A model generated the notes under the pieces. It had not been told where the DNA came from, made no database searches, and saw only the letters and a list, made by a program, of their open reading frames with translations. The position numbers and the translations under genes were made by a program. From contig CM057158.1 of the NCBI GenBank assembly GCA_029962745.1, forward strand, positions 15,677,173 through 15,741,172: a DNA stretch of 64,000 nt, written 5' to 3'. This DNA is from Echinometra lucunter (Eukaryota > Echinodermata > Echinoidea > Camarodonta > Echinometridae). Shown here piece by piece: positions 1 through 11,354 of the stretch; the stretch's first letter is position 1; the number at the start of each line of letters is the position of its first letter.

Positions 1-169
1 TCGGCTAAATGGGAAAGGTGTTAGAGACTCACGTCTGGAAGAATATGGCTTATATTACGATGCATGTGTTGGTCGGGAGTGAAAAAGCCATTGTATGAAC
101 ATTGGTGTGAAAAAAAGATGTTAATCAAAATCCGTTTCTGAAACGGACGAAAACTCACGTCTGTTCATG

Positions 170-173
<4 letters not shown>

Positions 174-220
<47 letters not shown>
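174..220. repeat. (AT)n microsatellite
   Basis: Uninterrupted alternating AT dinucleotides over about 46 bp. Confidence 0.95.
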
Positions 221-224
<4 letters not shown>

Positions 225-701
225 GAAACAAATATACTATGAAAGATTGCTTTACAAACACGATTTTTTCAGTGAAGTTTTGCCCTCTGGGATTTATCAA
301 GGAAGTGAGTATATGACTACAACTTTTTTCAGAATATCATGAACATATCCATAACAACCACAAGTGCATCCTCTCATGTACTATTATTTGTTATCGTTTA
401 TTTGTTTCATGTTTATCTCTGAGGAGCATAATTTTATTTGAAATGAAAAAATATATATACATATTTGTGAGTTTGCAGTCTCATTACACAGAAAGGGAAT
501 TCTAATAAATGCAAATTTTGAGTCATACTTTCATTCTTGCTTGCTCTTCAAGATTCATTGTAAGAGAGTCCTTTCTCAATACAAGAAAATAAAAGAGAGT
601 GGCATTTAGAAACGCAATGTTAGAGTCAGAAAGAGATATGAGGAGAGGAAGGGAGAGAGAGAAAAGGAGAGAGGGGGAGCGAGAGATTAAAAAAATAGAG
701 A

Positions 702-702
<1 letters not shown>

Positions 703-733
<31 letters not shown>

Positions 734-742
734 GGGGGGGGG
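703..742. repeat. Poly-G tract
   Basis: Forty bases of G with one T interruption, preceded by GA-rich sequence. Glycine-rich ORFs across it are artefacts of the run. Similar poly-G/poly-C tracts recur throughout the window. Confidence 0.95.
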
Positions 743-1217
743 AATTGGTTGGGTGGAGAGAGAGAGGGAAATCAAGAGACCAAACAAGTTTTTGTTCTAT
801 GAAGGAATGAGACATATTCCCTCATATGCATTCTTCAGTCAATTTGCACTTATGCTTTGGCAGCATATAAATTTTCAAAACTTACAAGTAGTAGTATGTG
901 TATCATGTTTTTTTTAAAAAAGACCTGTTATTTTAATTATTTCAAGAACTAACCACTGAATATGCACTTGTCGCCAAGTAACTGCCAATTTTACAGCACA
1001 AAGAATAACATATAATATGTTCGTAAATATTAGGAATCAAGATTTTTTAAAATGTCAGACATATATATATATATATATACATATATAACTTTTCATTATA
1101 ATGATCTGCATTGTCTATTAATAAATAAAAAGCGATAAACGAAATTACCTACAGATTTCTGCTATGATTAAATTGCTCATCTCAGTATTAAACGTATTAA
1201 TCTTACATGGATGCTCC

Positions 1218-1807
1218 TTACGGGTTCTGATGTGTTGCCTCCTCATAAGAGGGAGGAGGAGGCATGTCCTGAGAATGCGGATCCTGCGTGGGGTAATGCG
1301 GGAATCCTTGTTGGAGTGACAAATCTTGCATCTGGTTGGCTGAGGAGAACGGTGCGAATCCCGCCGGTGGAGGGGCTGATGGGGGCACCCATGATACACC
1401 CCATGCTGGATTTCCCGGAACGCTCCCCTCTATTCCTGTTGTGTTTAAAGTCTCTGCTGGAGCAGTAGCCATCGGTAGATGTCCTTGTTGGTTCTGGGGT
1501 AGGGGTAGTGTTACGTTAGTGGTGTTCTTAGAGTTCCAGCCATTGAATCCAGTGGTGTTACGGATCACAGGACTAGCAGGGTAGCCTTGGTTACCTGCTT
1601 CAAGAGGACTACCGCTAGATTCGTCCATGCTTGAGGGATACTGCAGGTGAAGGGTAGTTTCCTGTGCAATGGCGAGTTGTTGTTGTTGTTGTAGTTGTTC
1701 CTGTTGATGTCGTTCGCGCTTTTTCTTGTAAAAAGCCCAAGTCATGAAACAGCCAGCCACCAAGAAAAATATTACCCAAACATACTTCGGTACGAATTCA
1801 TCGCTTT
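1218..1807 (-). CDS. SRCR gene exon 4: membrane segment and cytoplasmic tail
   Basis: The acceptor is GCTTCAG|AAAGCG. It codes residues 138-333 and the TAA stop. It holds the membrane helix, a basic KKKRERHQQ stop-transfer, a Gln-rich stretch, a low-complexity Pro/Ser/Asn-rich region and a terminal PPPPSYEEA motif. Confidence 0.85.
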
Positions 1808-4800
1808 CTGAAGCAGAGAGAAATAGCATGTAAAATAAGATATTTTCATCATGTGTAAGAAAGTTTGTGTAAATTGAATGGCTCAAACAATTCTAAGCGA
1901 GTAAAATTAACGTTTCCCCGAAGAGTAACCCTTCATTTGCTATAATGACAGTCAATAGGCCTACTGTTAGTATAACCCGACATCTCCCACTTTCAAAAGT
2001 AGATCATTCCATCCCGATTTCTTCGAGAAAATATATACACTTTTACTGCATCCCTGTATTTTACTTCTTTTTTTTTGTTCATTTTTAGTCAAATGATATA
2101 GCACCACTAATCATGATTATAATTACGAGCAACGATTTGCCTGCAAGGGGATTGCCTGCATATAAGAACTTTCCAAAGGCATCACGAGGTAGTAATTTAC
2201 GCCTTATAGATCGAGGGTACCTTATAGTAGTATAGACCATGAACTCTGCTGATCGATCTAAATATATTAAGGGGAATATTGTCTGAATATTGTGGCATTC
2301 TAAAACTCTGGGTTGGAGGGTTGAACAGTCACCCCCCCCCCCGAGTCCGCTGCATCGGCAGACTTAGGAGAGCATCCCCCCCCCCTCTTCCACAATCAAG
2401 ACACAATAAAAGCAGCACCTCAAAAGTTTGATAATATCATTGTTTTCCTCCTAATCGTTCCTCCCTTTTCATATTTTATCTTACTTGAAATATCTTCGAT
2501 CTGCTCCTAATTATCACCCCCCCCCCCCTCCCCTCCATCCTGGATGTGCCTACGTGATTTCTAATCGTCACCTGTACTTGCACGACACGTTACACCTGCC
2601 GCCAAGCCGCTGTTACAATATCCCCATCCAGAATAACTGCACCATTTCAGCTTAGATTCGTAACCACGACATCGGAACCCAACTAACCAATTCCTTCCTC
2701 GACTCACATTGATGAAAATGTAATCCTAGAAAGGAATGAAAATATAGTCCTAGAAATGAAAGGAATACAGCAAAATATTATACAGAAAATGTACAACATT
2801 TCAAAATGATCAAAGAGAAGGGGAAAATAAAGGCCATTGCTCTCAAAACAATCCGAGTATACGACCCCATACGCATACCGAAACAAAATAACATTTTGCA
2901 TTAAATATGAAAATTAAATAAGTTCAGGTTCGGAAGAATGAAAAGACTTAATCGCAAGAATTAAAATGGTTGGAGTAATGGCCAAATCGGCTTCAAATCG
3001 TAGCCGATCGCAAGAATGCTATATAATATAATAATAATATAATAATTAAGACTTATATCGCGCCAAATCCACTCTGTAGAGTGCTCAAGGCGCTTTTTAG
3101 GAAATTATAAAAGAAATTAAGAAGAATTGAACAGAAATGTTTTGAGGTAATTTTTGAAAGTTTCAGAAGTCAAGCACTGTTTGATGTTATGAGGGAGGCT
3201 ATTCCATAGCTTCCAGGATGAGTAAACAAATGATCTTTCACCCCAGGTTTTGGAAACTTTGGGGGTAACAAGAGAATTGGAAAGGGAGGAACGTAAGGAT
3301 CTTGAAGGGGTATAACTTTTGATCAGTGAAATAAGGTACTGGGGAGATGAGCCATGAACACAATGGAAAGTTAACAACAAAATCTTGAACATAATACGCT
3401 GTTTTACAGGGAGCCAATGTAAGGATCTTAAAATAGGAGTAATGTGAGTGCGCCTGGTGGATAGAGAAACGATGCGAGCGGCGGCATTTTGAAGTTTCTG
3501 AACTTTCACTAACTGATTCTGGGGTAGATTAAACAATAGGGAGTTTCCAAAATCAAGACGGGACGAAATTAAAGCGTGAACCAATTTTTCTGTGGCCGGT
3601 CGAGATAAGTATTTCCTAATAAAACCAATATTTCGCAATTGGTAGCGAACTGATCTACAAATAAAAGAAATGTGATTCGACATTGTCATGTGAGAATCAA
3701 AAACTATACCGAGATTGCGACAAGAACTTGACAAATTTACAGTGAGACCAGAAAATGAGATGGAGTCGATGTGGATTTTACTAAGCTGTACTTTGGAGCC
3801 AAAAAGAAGAAATTCACATTTGGCTGGATTCAACTTAAGAGAGTGAGAAGTCAGCCAATTGTGAACATATGGCGGCATTACAATTCGGAAATGACTTAGC
3901 TTTATTCGTACACACTTAGAATTAAAGGTTCAATATTTTCACCCTAAGTGCAAGACTGGCAGCACCTTTCTGGGTGCAATCTTGCACCCTACATGAAAAA
4001 GGTGCAAAGATGCACCCCTTTCTCCACTGGCGTAAACATTTGCACCCTCAAATGTTCAAAATGCTTCTTAGGGTGCACAGTTGTACCCATAAAGGAACTC
4101 CCAGTCTTGCATTAATTTTGAAGGGTTCAAAATTGAACTTTTTTTTCCTTAGTGTGTACAAGGAGGTTCCCAGTAGCCCGAAATTTCCATTTTAATTTAA
4201 ACGACTATTTAGAACTTATATCATTAGGATTTTACATGTCTTGATATTCATATCAAACAATCATGTTTAAAAAACATTTTTTCCTAATCGGATTGCAGAC
4301 AGAACGCATAGTGTTCGTTGGGCTTAACGTGCGTACTAAATCAGAATCCCGCTGTTGGATTAGATCTATGATCATTATGACTGGAAGGGGAATTATTATT
4401 CATTGTTGGAAAAGGATGAAGAAGAGTTAGAAATAGTAACCCAAACAACAACAACAGTATTGTGTTAATTGTTATTTTATCTTTTATCAAGTGTCTTCAT
4501 TTCCATGAAGTGAAATTTGCGTAACCAAATAGGCAATTTCACATTTTGACTTCCGACAGTTTTGTTTAATAAATTTTAGAAATTAGGAGATGATTAAGTT
4601 TACTTAAGACGATGCCGGCAATGGAACCCTGATTTTGCAGGAAGTATGACTTTGTTATAAATTTCAGACATTGTAATGCGCTTATTTATCATTTTATGGA
4701 AGTTTTATTGAACTTACTGGCAGAGAATCTGACTCGGCATAGGGGTAGGGGAAGCCCAATTGATTACAAGCAACCTTGGCTTCATCTAATGTCCACGATT

Positions 4801-5171
4801 CGCCACAGATCGGCCACCATCGGTCATCCTTGTACACGAAGACAGCTCCTTCAGTTGAATCCAGTCCGTACATCAGACGAATTTCCATCTCTAGAAGTAG
4901 AAATAGATACTACGTTAAACTTATAAATCAGTGAATCAATTATTGTTTTGGCGTCTCCCTAATTACAACCCAATAAGTGCCCTTCTTTTTATCCTTATAA
5001 TATTCCTCATCCCATCACCAGGCTTTTTACTTTCTCTCCACTCTTCCTTCCCTCCATACACCTTACACGAATCCCAGTCACTCTCGACTGTCAGTCTGCT
5101 CTCTCTCTCTCTCCCTCTCTCTCCCGCTCTAGCTCTTTCTCTATCTATCCATCAATCTATCTATCTATCCA

Positions 5172-5212
<41 letters not shown>

Positions 5213-5638
5213 CTTTCATTTCCACCTCTCTCACCCCCTACAATCCATTTCATTTTCTTTGGATGGACACGCAAACCGATCCTGCGTTACAGTATCAACT
5301 TTTAAACTTAGTTCTCTGAATCTCTGAAGGGAATCCGGACATCGCTGAAACAGCTAGCATTAGTGTAAGTGTCCAGAGCTGGTCAAGGCTGATTTGCAGC
5401 GTGCAATTCTATTTAAGGTCCTTTTCAAGTTGATTTTTTTAAAGCTATCGATGTATTTACTTTTTCTAGTTTCGGGGGATAACTTCCTTCGGCTTAATAA
5501 GTTTCTTACATCAATTAAACAAAATTGTACTTTCATTGTCTTGTCATACTTACCTTGTGCCGAATGAACTCTCAACACAGCAAAACTTGAGAGAATAAGT
5601 GACGAAAGGAAGATATTCATTTTTAATGAAGATCCCAT
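1218..5638 (-). CDS. SRCR-domain type I membrane protein with PPxY tail (4 exons)
   Basis: Joined coding exons on the minus strand are 5638-5554, 4890-4718, 2725-2572 and 1807-1218: 1,002 nt, a 333-residue protein. All junctions are GT-AG and phases match (1, 0, 1). Residues 1-27 form a signal peptide. Residues 32-134 form one SRCR domain with six cysteines (C57, C70, C105, C115, C123, C133), the group-A pattern, and the domain is split over two exons as is usual for group A. A membrane helix spans about 146-164, followed by a KKKRER stop-transfer, a Gln run and a Pro-rich tail ending in PPSY (322-325), the type of motif bound by WW domains such as those of NEDD4-family ligases. A small single-SRCR cell-surface receptor or adaptor is inferred; the ligand is unknown. 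The start is the first ATG of a good signal sequence; further upstream exons are not excluded. A LINE fragment and a MITE lie in intron 2. Confidence 0.85.
2572..2725 (-). CDS. SRCR gene exon 3: C-terminal half of SRCR domain
   Basis: This exon is short and has no ATG, so ORF finding misses it. The acceptor is CCTTTCTAG|GAT and the donor is ACAG|GTGACG. It codes residues 87-137. Diagnostic residues are NWLVGFRCRGYE (equivalent to the IWLDDVxCxGxE block), WCSYSGWGYC, and AAGVTC at the end of the domain. It enters at phase 0 and leaves at phase 1, exactly matching exons 2 and 4. Confidence 0.87.
3016..3885 (-). mobile_element. 5'-truncated LINE (L2/CR1-like), 3' end of reverse transcriptase
   Basis: A 253-codon reading frame (3878-3117) carries the C-terminal part of a non-LTR reverse transcriptase ORF: a NLGIVFDSHM block, RLDFGNSLL, QNAAARIV, LHWLPVKQRI and LWNSLP motifs, all usual after the RT core in L2/CR1/BABAR-type elements. 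The catalytic palm is missing. After the stop come a short 3' UTR ending GGCGCGATATAAGTC and an AT-rich tail of ATT-type repeats at about 3010-3045, as in this clade. The element lies in intron 2 of the SRCR gene, in the gene's own orientation. Confidence 0.85.
3911..4156. mobile_element. TA-flanked MITE (mariner-like)
   Basis: A 246-bp element with terminal inverted repeats: the left end reads CACACTTAG, and the right end is its complement apart from one base. Similarity continues inward through GGTTCAA-like and GCAAGACTGG blocks for about 50 bp. TA dinucleotides flank both ends. Inside, the short motif GGTGCA/TGCACC recurs many times. It sits beside the 5' end of the LINE fragment. Confidence 0.75.
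4718..4890 (-). CDS. SRCR gene exon 2: N-terminal half of SRCR domain
   Basis: The acceptor is TTCTAG and the donor is GCCA|GTAAGTTC. It codes residues 29-86 (the first completes the split codon). Typical SRCR features are IRL, then EGAVFVY, a WWPICG block (equivalent to WGTVC) and VACNQLGF. Confidence 0.88.
5097..5212. repeat. (CT)n / CTAT microsatellite
   Basis: Imperfect CT dinucleotides with an internal ATCT/ATCC tetranucleotide segment, within intron 1 of the SRCR gene. Confidence 0.9.
5554..5638 (-). CDS. SRCR gene exon 1: signal peptide
   Basis: Encodes residues 1-28 plus one base. The hydrophobic stretch FLSSLILSSFAVL is followed by a small-residue cleavage context near HSA. The donor is CACAAG|GTAAGTATG, phase 1. 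Confidence 0.8.
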
Positions 5639-7436
5639 CTGTGCAGCGCGCTTTCATTCTCAAATGGTAATGTTTTGTTTATCAGTTGATTTAGATCTAG
5701 ATCTACATTCATTTCCTTTATATCAGAAGTGATCACGACTGGATGTCTCCGAAAGGTGGCCCTTGTATTCTCATGGAGTTAAATTTGGCTAGGTCAGTTG
5801 TTCGCATAAAGATCTTGAAGACTGGATCCTTAATCGAGTCTTTTCTCCATCTTCTAATATATCTCTGCCCAGGCCCAATTCATGATCAATATTTTGCCGC
5901 AAAATTCATGCCACCAAAGCATGCCACTATTGAATTTCATACGCGTTTATAAGCGCAAATTAGGAGAGTCAGACGCATCGGGCCCTCCTCTGCCCCCCCC
6001 CCCCCCCCCGAACCGAACAGTCGCATTTGGGGATTTCCCTCCCTTCAAAAAAAAATAAAAATAATAATAATACATGGGAAGCTTAAAAACAATCATTACT
6101 TCCCACGGCAGCCGCTTTTAAGGCTTATCATACCGGGGGGGGGGGGGGGGGGGGGTCTGCATGCAGCCCATGACATTATTGTGAACTATTGCTAACATTT
6201 CATTCGTGCAGCCACCACCTCAGAAAGCAAATCTTTTAAAGAAAATATAATCTTGCTTATGATTAAAGAATAAAAACACGATACAAGGCAAGCTTCTCTT
6301 GTTGATTCTTTTTTTTTTTCTAGTGAATGCCTGCAATCTCATGATTACCAAACATCTGTTTGACTGCTTTATAAACTAATAACTTTTCTGTACATACAAC
6401 AATACATTTTGAAACGGTATTTCTTGAATAATCCAAGGGTGGGGGTTATCAGGATATAATTTGATATAATTGTATGTTTATTTATTTCTCTATCTTATTT
6501 TGTTGCTGTTATTGCATTGATTGACGACTGTTATTGAATAGCATTGTCGCAAAACAGGGCCTAAAGGAAGACCAACATTGCACGGGCCTGTATAATTATC
6601 AGAATTAAGTAAATTAGTAATTAATCAATTGTCACAGATGTACGTGTATATCCCGGGATAGACTGCCCATATGGGTTTTGGGGAGTTTTCCTCAAGGTCC
6701 CGTCTATACTTAGATTGAGGGCCGGGTTAGAGTGGCGCCTTAAAATTCTCCAATCTAATGTTAGGGATACAGTGTCCGCACCGCATGGTACATCTCTCGG
6801 CGGACCTCAGTCAGTCCTGCAACCATCTGTAATAAATTTGGTATTGATCGTGCTAAACTTGGGGCCGATAGTAGAAAATTGATGTGATCTATGACAATGT
6901 TTTGGGAGGAACAGGGGAACACGTCCCCCAAATTTTTAAGGTTTTGGGACACGATAGAGTGTGTCTCCCCCCCCCCCCCCCCGAAAAAAAAAGAAAATAG
7001 GCTGATGGGATCTTTTTTCTTCTTTTTTTCTTTTCAGCAAATTTTTGAGGTATGTAGGCTTAGATATTAAGTCGAGGATTCCCCCCCCCCCCCTCGTATA
7101 CTAACGGATTAACGCTCCTGTAACGCATAATAAAGAATCATAGATAAAGAATTCCATTTAACAGTATTTTCGAGGCAGTATAAATCAGACTAAACTAGAC
7201 TGATCACCACTTATCAGCATTTTCGAAATTTTGTTTCTGTGATCACTGAATCTTGAACATCAAACTTTCAGTGATTTCGTCACCAATGCAACTGCTCTTC
7301 AGCCGTGATTCGGCATTTTGTGGCTGCGTCATGTTGCATCATGCATGTTTGCGAATGTCCACGTCATTTTTTGTGTTCTGTCGCCACCTAGTGGTCCATA
7401 CGTTCCATACAATGGTAATCGTCATTAATATGCAAC
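5639..7436. other. Intergenic spacer between divergent SRCR and FITM2 genes
   Basis: The genes point away from each other here, so both promoters should lie in this 1.8 kb. It contains poly-C or poly-G runs near 5993, 6136, 6967 and 7080 but no exon I recognise. Confidence 0.5.
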
Positions 7437-8315
7437 ATGGCCACACGTGGAATGGAAGCCACTAGCAACGTTAGCAGACGAAATACGGTTGGCAAATCAA
7501 GTGATAATTTTCACCAGAAGATTGAACAATCAGAGAAAAAGGAAATGAGTGTAAAGAGCTACATGGATGCACAAACTGCTGCATTTTTACTGTCATTAAG
7601 CATAACTGTGGGTTCTATTCTTCGAGAAAATGAAATGGTTCCCAACTCGTTCTTTGCAGACAAGCACAATCCTTTGAACCAAAGATATGTGAAGTGGTCT
7701 TGGGGATGGACACTATGTTTTATGACACCTTTCCTGTTATTGCTATCTTGGGCAAGACATCCAGGACTGTTTCTGCCAGCACTCCGGGGTATTCTTCGTC
7801 TTTCGGCGCTCACCGGGGCCTGGTATTTCTGGGTGGAGATCGTCATGAACACTGTACATGAACGGACTGGAACATGCAGTATCGAGGCGCACACCGACGG
7901 AGGCTCCCGAGCTTGTCGCCGGGGCGGCGGCCGGTGGAACGGCTATGACATCTCTGGTCATTCATTTCTGCTAATGCTGATTATTCTCACAGCACAGGAA
8001 GAACTGGCACCATTTTGGCAGCTCTACGAATCATCAGGTGTACAGTTTACTTTTCCAACTCCAAGCCGTGACAGTGAACAAGAGAAGAAGAGAATACCTG
8101 TGTTCAGCACCCTCCTTGAAATTCTTCTTTATATTTTTGCAATAATTATTTCTCTAATGCAATCTTTGAGTGTTGTTATGGTCATTGCAACAAGTCTCTA
8201 CTTTCATACAATAAGTCACAAAATCATTGGAACAGCCTTAGCAATCATTACTTGGTATCTGACATATAGAGTGTGGTTTAAGTCAAAGAGATGGTTTAGT
8301 TTACCATTATTCTAG
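7437..8315 (+). CDS. FITM2: Fat storage-inducing transmembrane protein (FITM2-like)
   Basis: A 292-residue polytopic ER membrane protein. FIT2-family proteins act at the ER in lipid-droplet formation and are described as acyl-CoA diphosphatases of the lipid-phosphatase-like superfamily. Family signatures are GYDISGHSFLL with catalytic His175, QEEL at 187-190, and LYFHTISHK with the second His at 257. Hydrophobic segments lie near 46-63, 91-105, 111-140, 172-187, 223-252 and 263-279. The loop at 141-168 is Cys/Gly/Arg-rich and locally GC-rich. The first ATG (context AACATGG) is preferred; a second ATG at codon 6 is also possible. The coding region has no intron, and the reading frame is intact with both histidines, so a functional gene is likelier than a dead retrocopy. 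Confidence 0.93.
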   Translation: MATRGMEATSNVSRRNTVGKSSDNFHQKIEQSEKKEMSVKSYMDAQTAAFLLSLSITVGSILRENEMVPNSFFADKHNPLNQRYVKWSWGWTLCFMTPFLLLLSWARHPGLFLPALRGILRLSALTGAWYFWVEIVMNTVHERTGTCSIEAHTDGGSRACRRGGGRWNGYDISGHSFLLMLIILTAQEELAPFWQLYESSGVQFTFPTPSRDSEQEKKRIPVFSTLLEILLYIFAIIISLMQSLSVVMVIATSLYFHTISHKIIGTALAIITWYLTYRVWFKSKRWFSLPLF

Positions 8316-11173
8316 CTATAGCATACATTATTTTAAAATGTGATTGATATATTTATGCACATAGAATAGAGGTAACAATTGACAAAGAAACAAGTCTGTA
8401 TCTCAAAATCCAAGATAACTGATTTCCATAACTTATACTGTTTTGCTTTAAAATCACATTTTAGTTTGATCACTGAGTATGTTATAGCTTTTAAATTGCT
8501 ACATCTGAACCCCTGCTCATTATTTTTTAGTAAAAGGGAGTGCAAGTTAGAAACGTGGAGACTACCATGTAAGAATTTGTCAGCGTGTGTGTGTTTTAAT
8601 TCAGTTTTTACTTTTTTAGAAGGTCTCTAATTACAGACTGAGAAGTCAATCTTTTTCATGAATCTTTATTTTCCTTAGAAAGTGGTGAATAATTGAATGG
8701 CATGGAATATGTTTTGAATTTGCCTTTGCATATTTTAGACTGCGTTAATATGTTTTCTAAAGTCACAAACACTAGAAGATGACTGGATGTTGCAATACTT
8801 CAAGGCAAAGTTCATGAGGGTTTGTAAAATTGTAAATTTGTGATACTGATCACTCTATGGTACATATACTGTACATGTATGCCTTCATTGCTTCATTCAA
8901 GAAAGTGACATTCATGTACATCATTGGCACTCGGGCATTAACTGGTAATTTATTATTAAACTCACTGTATGTGTCGGGTAGACTGAAAAAAAACCAAAAC
9001 AAAACAAAACGGGTAGTGTGTGTGTGTACAGTGTAATATTGTGATACATATTTTAGGATTATATCATGTCACTGTTTACTTAACTTCTGGTATTTCCTTC
9101 AGATATTTCTTGTAGATGAACAATTTTGACTTTGAGGAAATTAACTGTTTTCACAGCCTGGAAAAAGAAAGTGATTTCCCAGAATTATGGTCAATGATCC
9201 GAGTAAGCGTTACTTTATATGGGGCACTCGGGTACAAGGTAAAGGTTGATGGCCTTGTGGTCTATTAATCTCTATTATCCTATAAAACAGGGAGAAAATA
9301 ATATACGATAGGGCATTCATTGCCTATCATGACTTAAGGTGAAATAAAGGCCTAGGAGTCAACATTTTTTTTAAAAGTATACATGTAAGATCATCCATGA
9401 TTCCTTGTTCATGCTACATGTACTTATGTGTAAGATTTTTCAGATCGTCTATGAAGTAGCAGTCATTTAACATGTAGCATTTGCTTTAATTCTATTGGTT
9501 TCTAACAAGATTGAGTATTTGATTGAGTAGATAGTTAATTCACCAATTTTGAATTTATAGAAAAAAATTGTAAATTATCAGTTCTCGAATTTATAAAGAA
9601 AGTATACATGTACTTGTACAGCCTTTCTCATGTTTTGTTCAATTTGTTGCATTTATCAGAATACATTTGTATCCTATGCAGTGGTTGTAAAGAGACCTAA
9701 CATCATTAGAATGATTTTCTAACAGATAGAAAATACCTGGGGACAACAAGGGATTTCGCCCTCAGCGGAGCCTAAATAGCCCCCTAAAATCCTTAAAACC
9801 CAGTTCTTTGGGGCGAGCATTTTCTAGAGTCGCCCTCCCCTCAGCTCCAAAAATAAGCAATAAATTTGTGAATAGCGATCAGGGAGCAGCAGAATTAACA
9901 TAAGGAGACAAATGGGATATGGCAATTCAACATAGCTCCCTTGGGCCTAGACATAGCTCCTGTCAAGCTGTCCACGGGAGCTATTGTTTTCAGAGAATAG
10001 CTTTCATAGGAAAAGAAGTATTTTTTACCGTTTTCTATCAATATTGATGTTTTAACACGCATATGATCATTAGCAAATCTGTCGAGAAGATTGTTGTTCA
10101 GTGATATGTCCAGCACTTTGTCAGCACATAGAAAGACAGGCCTACCAGTGTGTGACCAAAACATGATGTATATACAGCTTTATTTGTTGTATTTGTCTTT
10201 GATTTGAATGAGAAATACATCTGAATTTGTTACAAACTTACTCTATTCAGTCTCTTCTTGCAATCACTTGTACATGTAGTTTCATGTCTTGATGTTTCAT
10301 CAAAGTGGAATTTTGGTTTTAGCAAATTGTTGAAGTGAATTTTGTTGTCTGAAAGTGAATGAATAAGTGGTCTATAAAAGACTATAGCACATCTTCCCAT
10401 TGGTTATAGTAGACCAGTTCACATTGATTTCCCTCCATTGCTTTCTTACTACAGCTCTCTTTTCAGTCTATTTCTCGAATTGTATCGTTTCTACTGTCTT
10501 TCATTATCTGCCTGAATGATACATGTACTAATTTTGAACTTTCTTTTCTCACTCTCTTTGTGTCATATTGCTTTTCTGATTTCTCATCTAATTTTTATGG
10601 CTCAATTGCTCTCATTTTATCATTCCTCTTATAAACTGATTCTGTCTTTCCAACTTGTTCCTTTTCTCTGATTCATATTCAATTTCTTCCTTCCCATTCC
10701 ATCATTTATCCTTTTCCCCCATTTCACTGGCATTTTACACTGCCCCTTCCCTTTCCGGCCCAACAACATATCTGATTTTCTTGAAATAGTAGCATTCCTA
10801 ACCAAAGATTCTTAAGGGGTTGTGTTGCTTAAAGGTATGAATACAGTGGATTCATTGACATCTGCACGTGATGCAATCATTCATTTTAAGGATTTCATTC
10901 TTGAAGAAGACACAGTTTCAAGCAATTGGGAGAGATTAAGTACATGTAAATAAAACTAGATGTATACATGTACTCCCAAGATTTTGATATCATCACAATA
11001 ATGGGAAATAAATTCAGCAATGTTGAAATGCATATATGCACTACAAACAGAAGTGGGTATGTGGGACCCAACACACAAATGTTCAGGCTGAACACTCCAG
11101 CTGTTCTTCGTCATATTTCGAATATGATGGCATTTGAAGAGTTTTCCTTTCAGGGGTTATTTCTACCATGATA

Positions 11174-11354
11174 CAGTGGAAACTCGGTATAGAGACATCT
11201 GATAAAACAATATTCCTGATATAACAAGGAATATTCGTGTCCCAGCTCTTTATATTTCATTGTTTTAGCACCCTGATATAACGAGATTCCTGCTACATGT
11301 ATAACAAGGTAATTTTGATGGTCCAAAGGACCTCGTTATACTGAGTGTCCACTG
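11174..11354. mobile_element. Pogo/Tigger-like MITE (CAGTGGAA termini)
   Basis: Starts CAGTGGAAACTCGGTATA and ends in the near inverted complement (...TATACTGAGTGTCCACTG), with TA on both sides. Inner GATATAACAAGG and CTCGTTATA motifs repeat in both orientations. Non-autonomous; no ORF. Confidence 0.8.

Larger units (their letters stand above)
1..1217. other. Gene-free left flank with simple repeats
   Basis: No coding exon is recognisable. The stretch holds an (AT)n run, a poly-G run and a short (TA)n run near 1061-1086. The end next to 1217 should include the 3' UTR of the SRCR gene, whose stop codon is at 1218-1220 on the minus strand. I could not fix a poly(A) site. Confidence 0.6.

Noticed and set aside
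599..802. Arg/Gly-rich ORF
   Set aside because: Produced by GA and poly-G runs.
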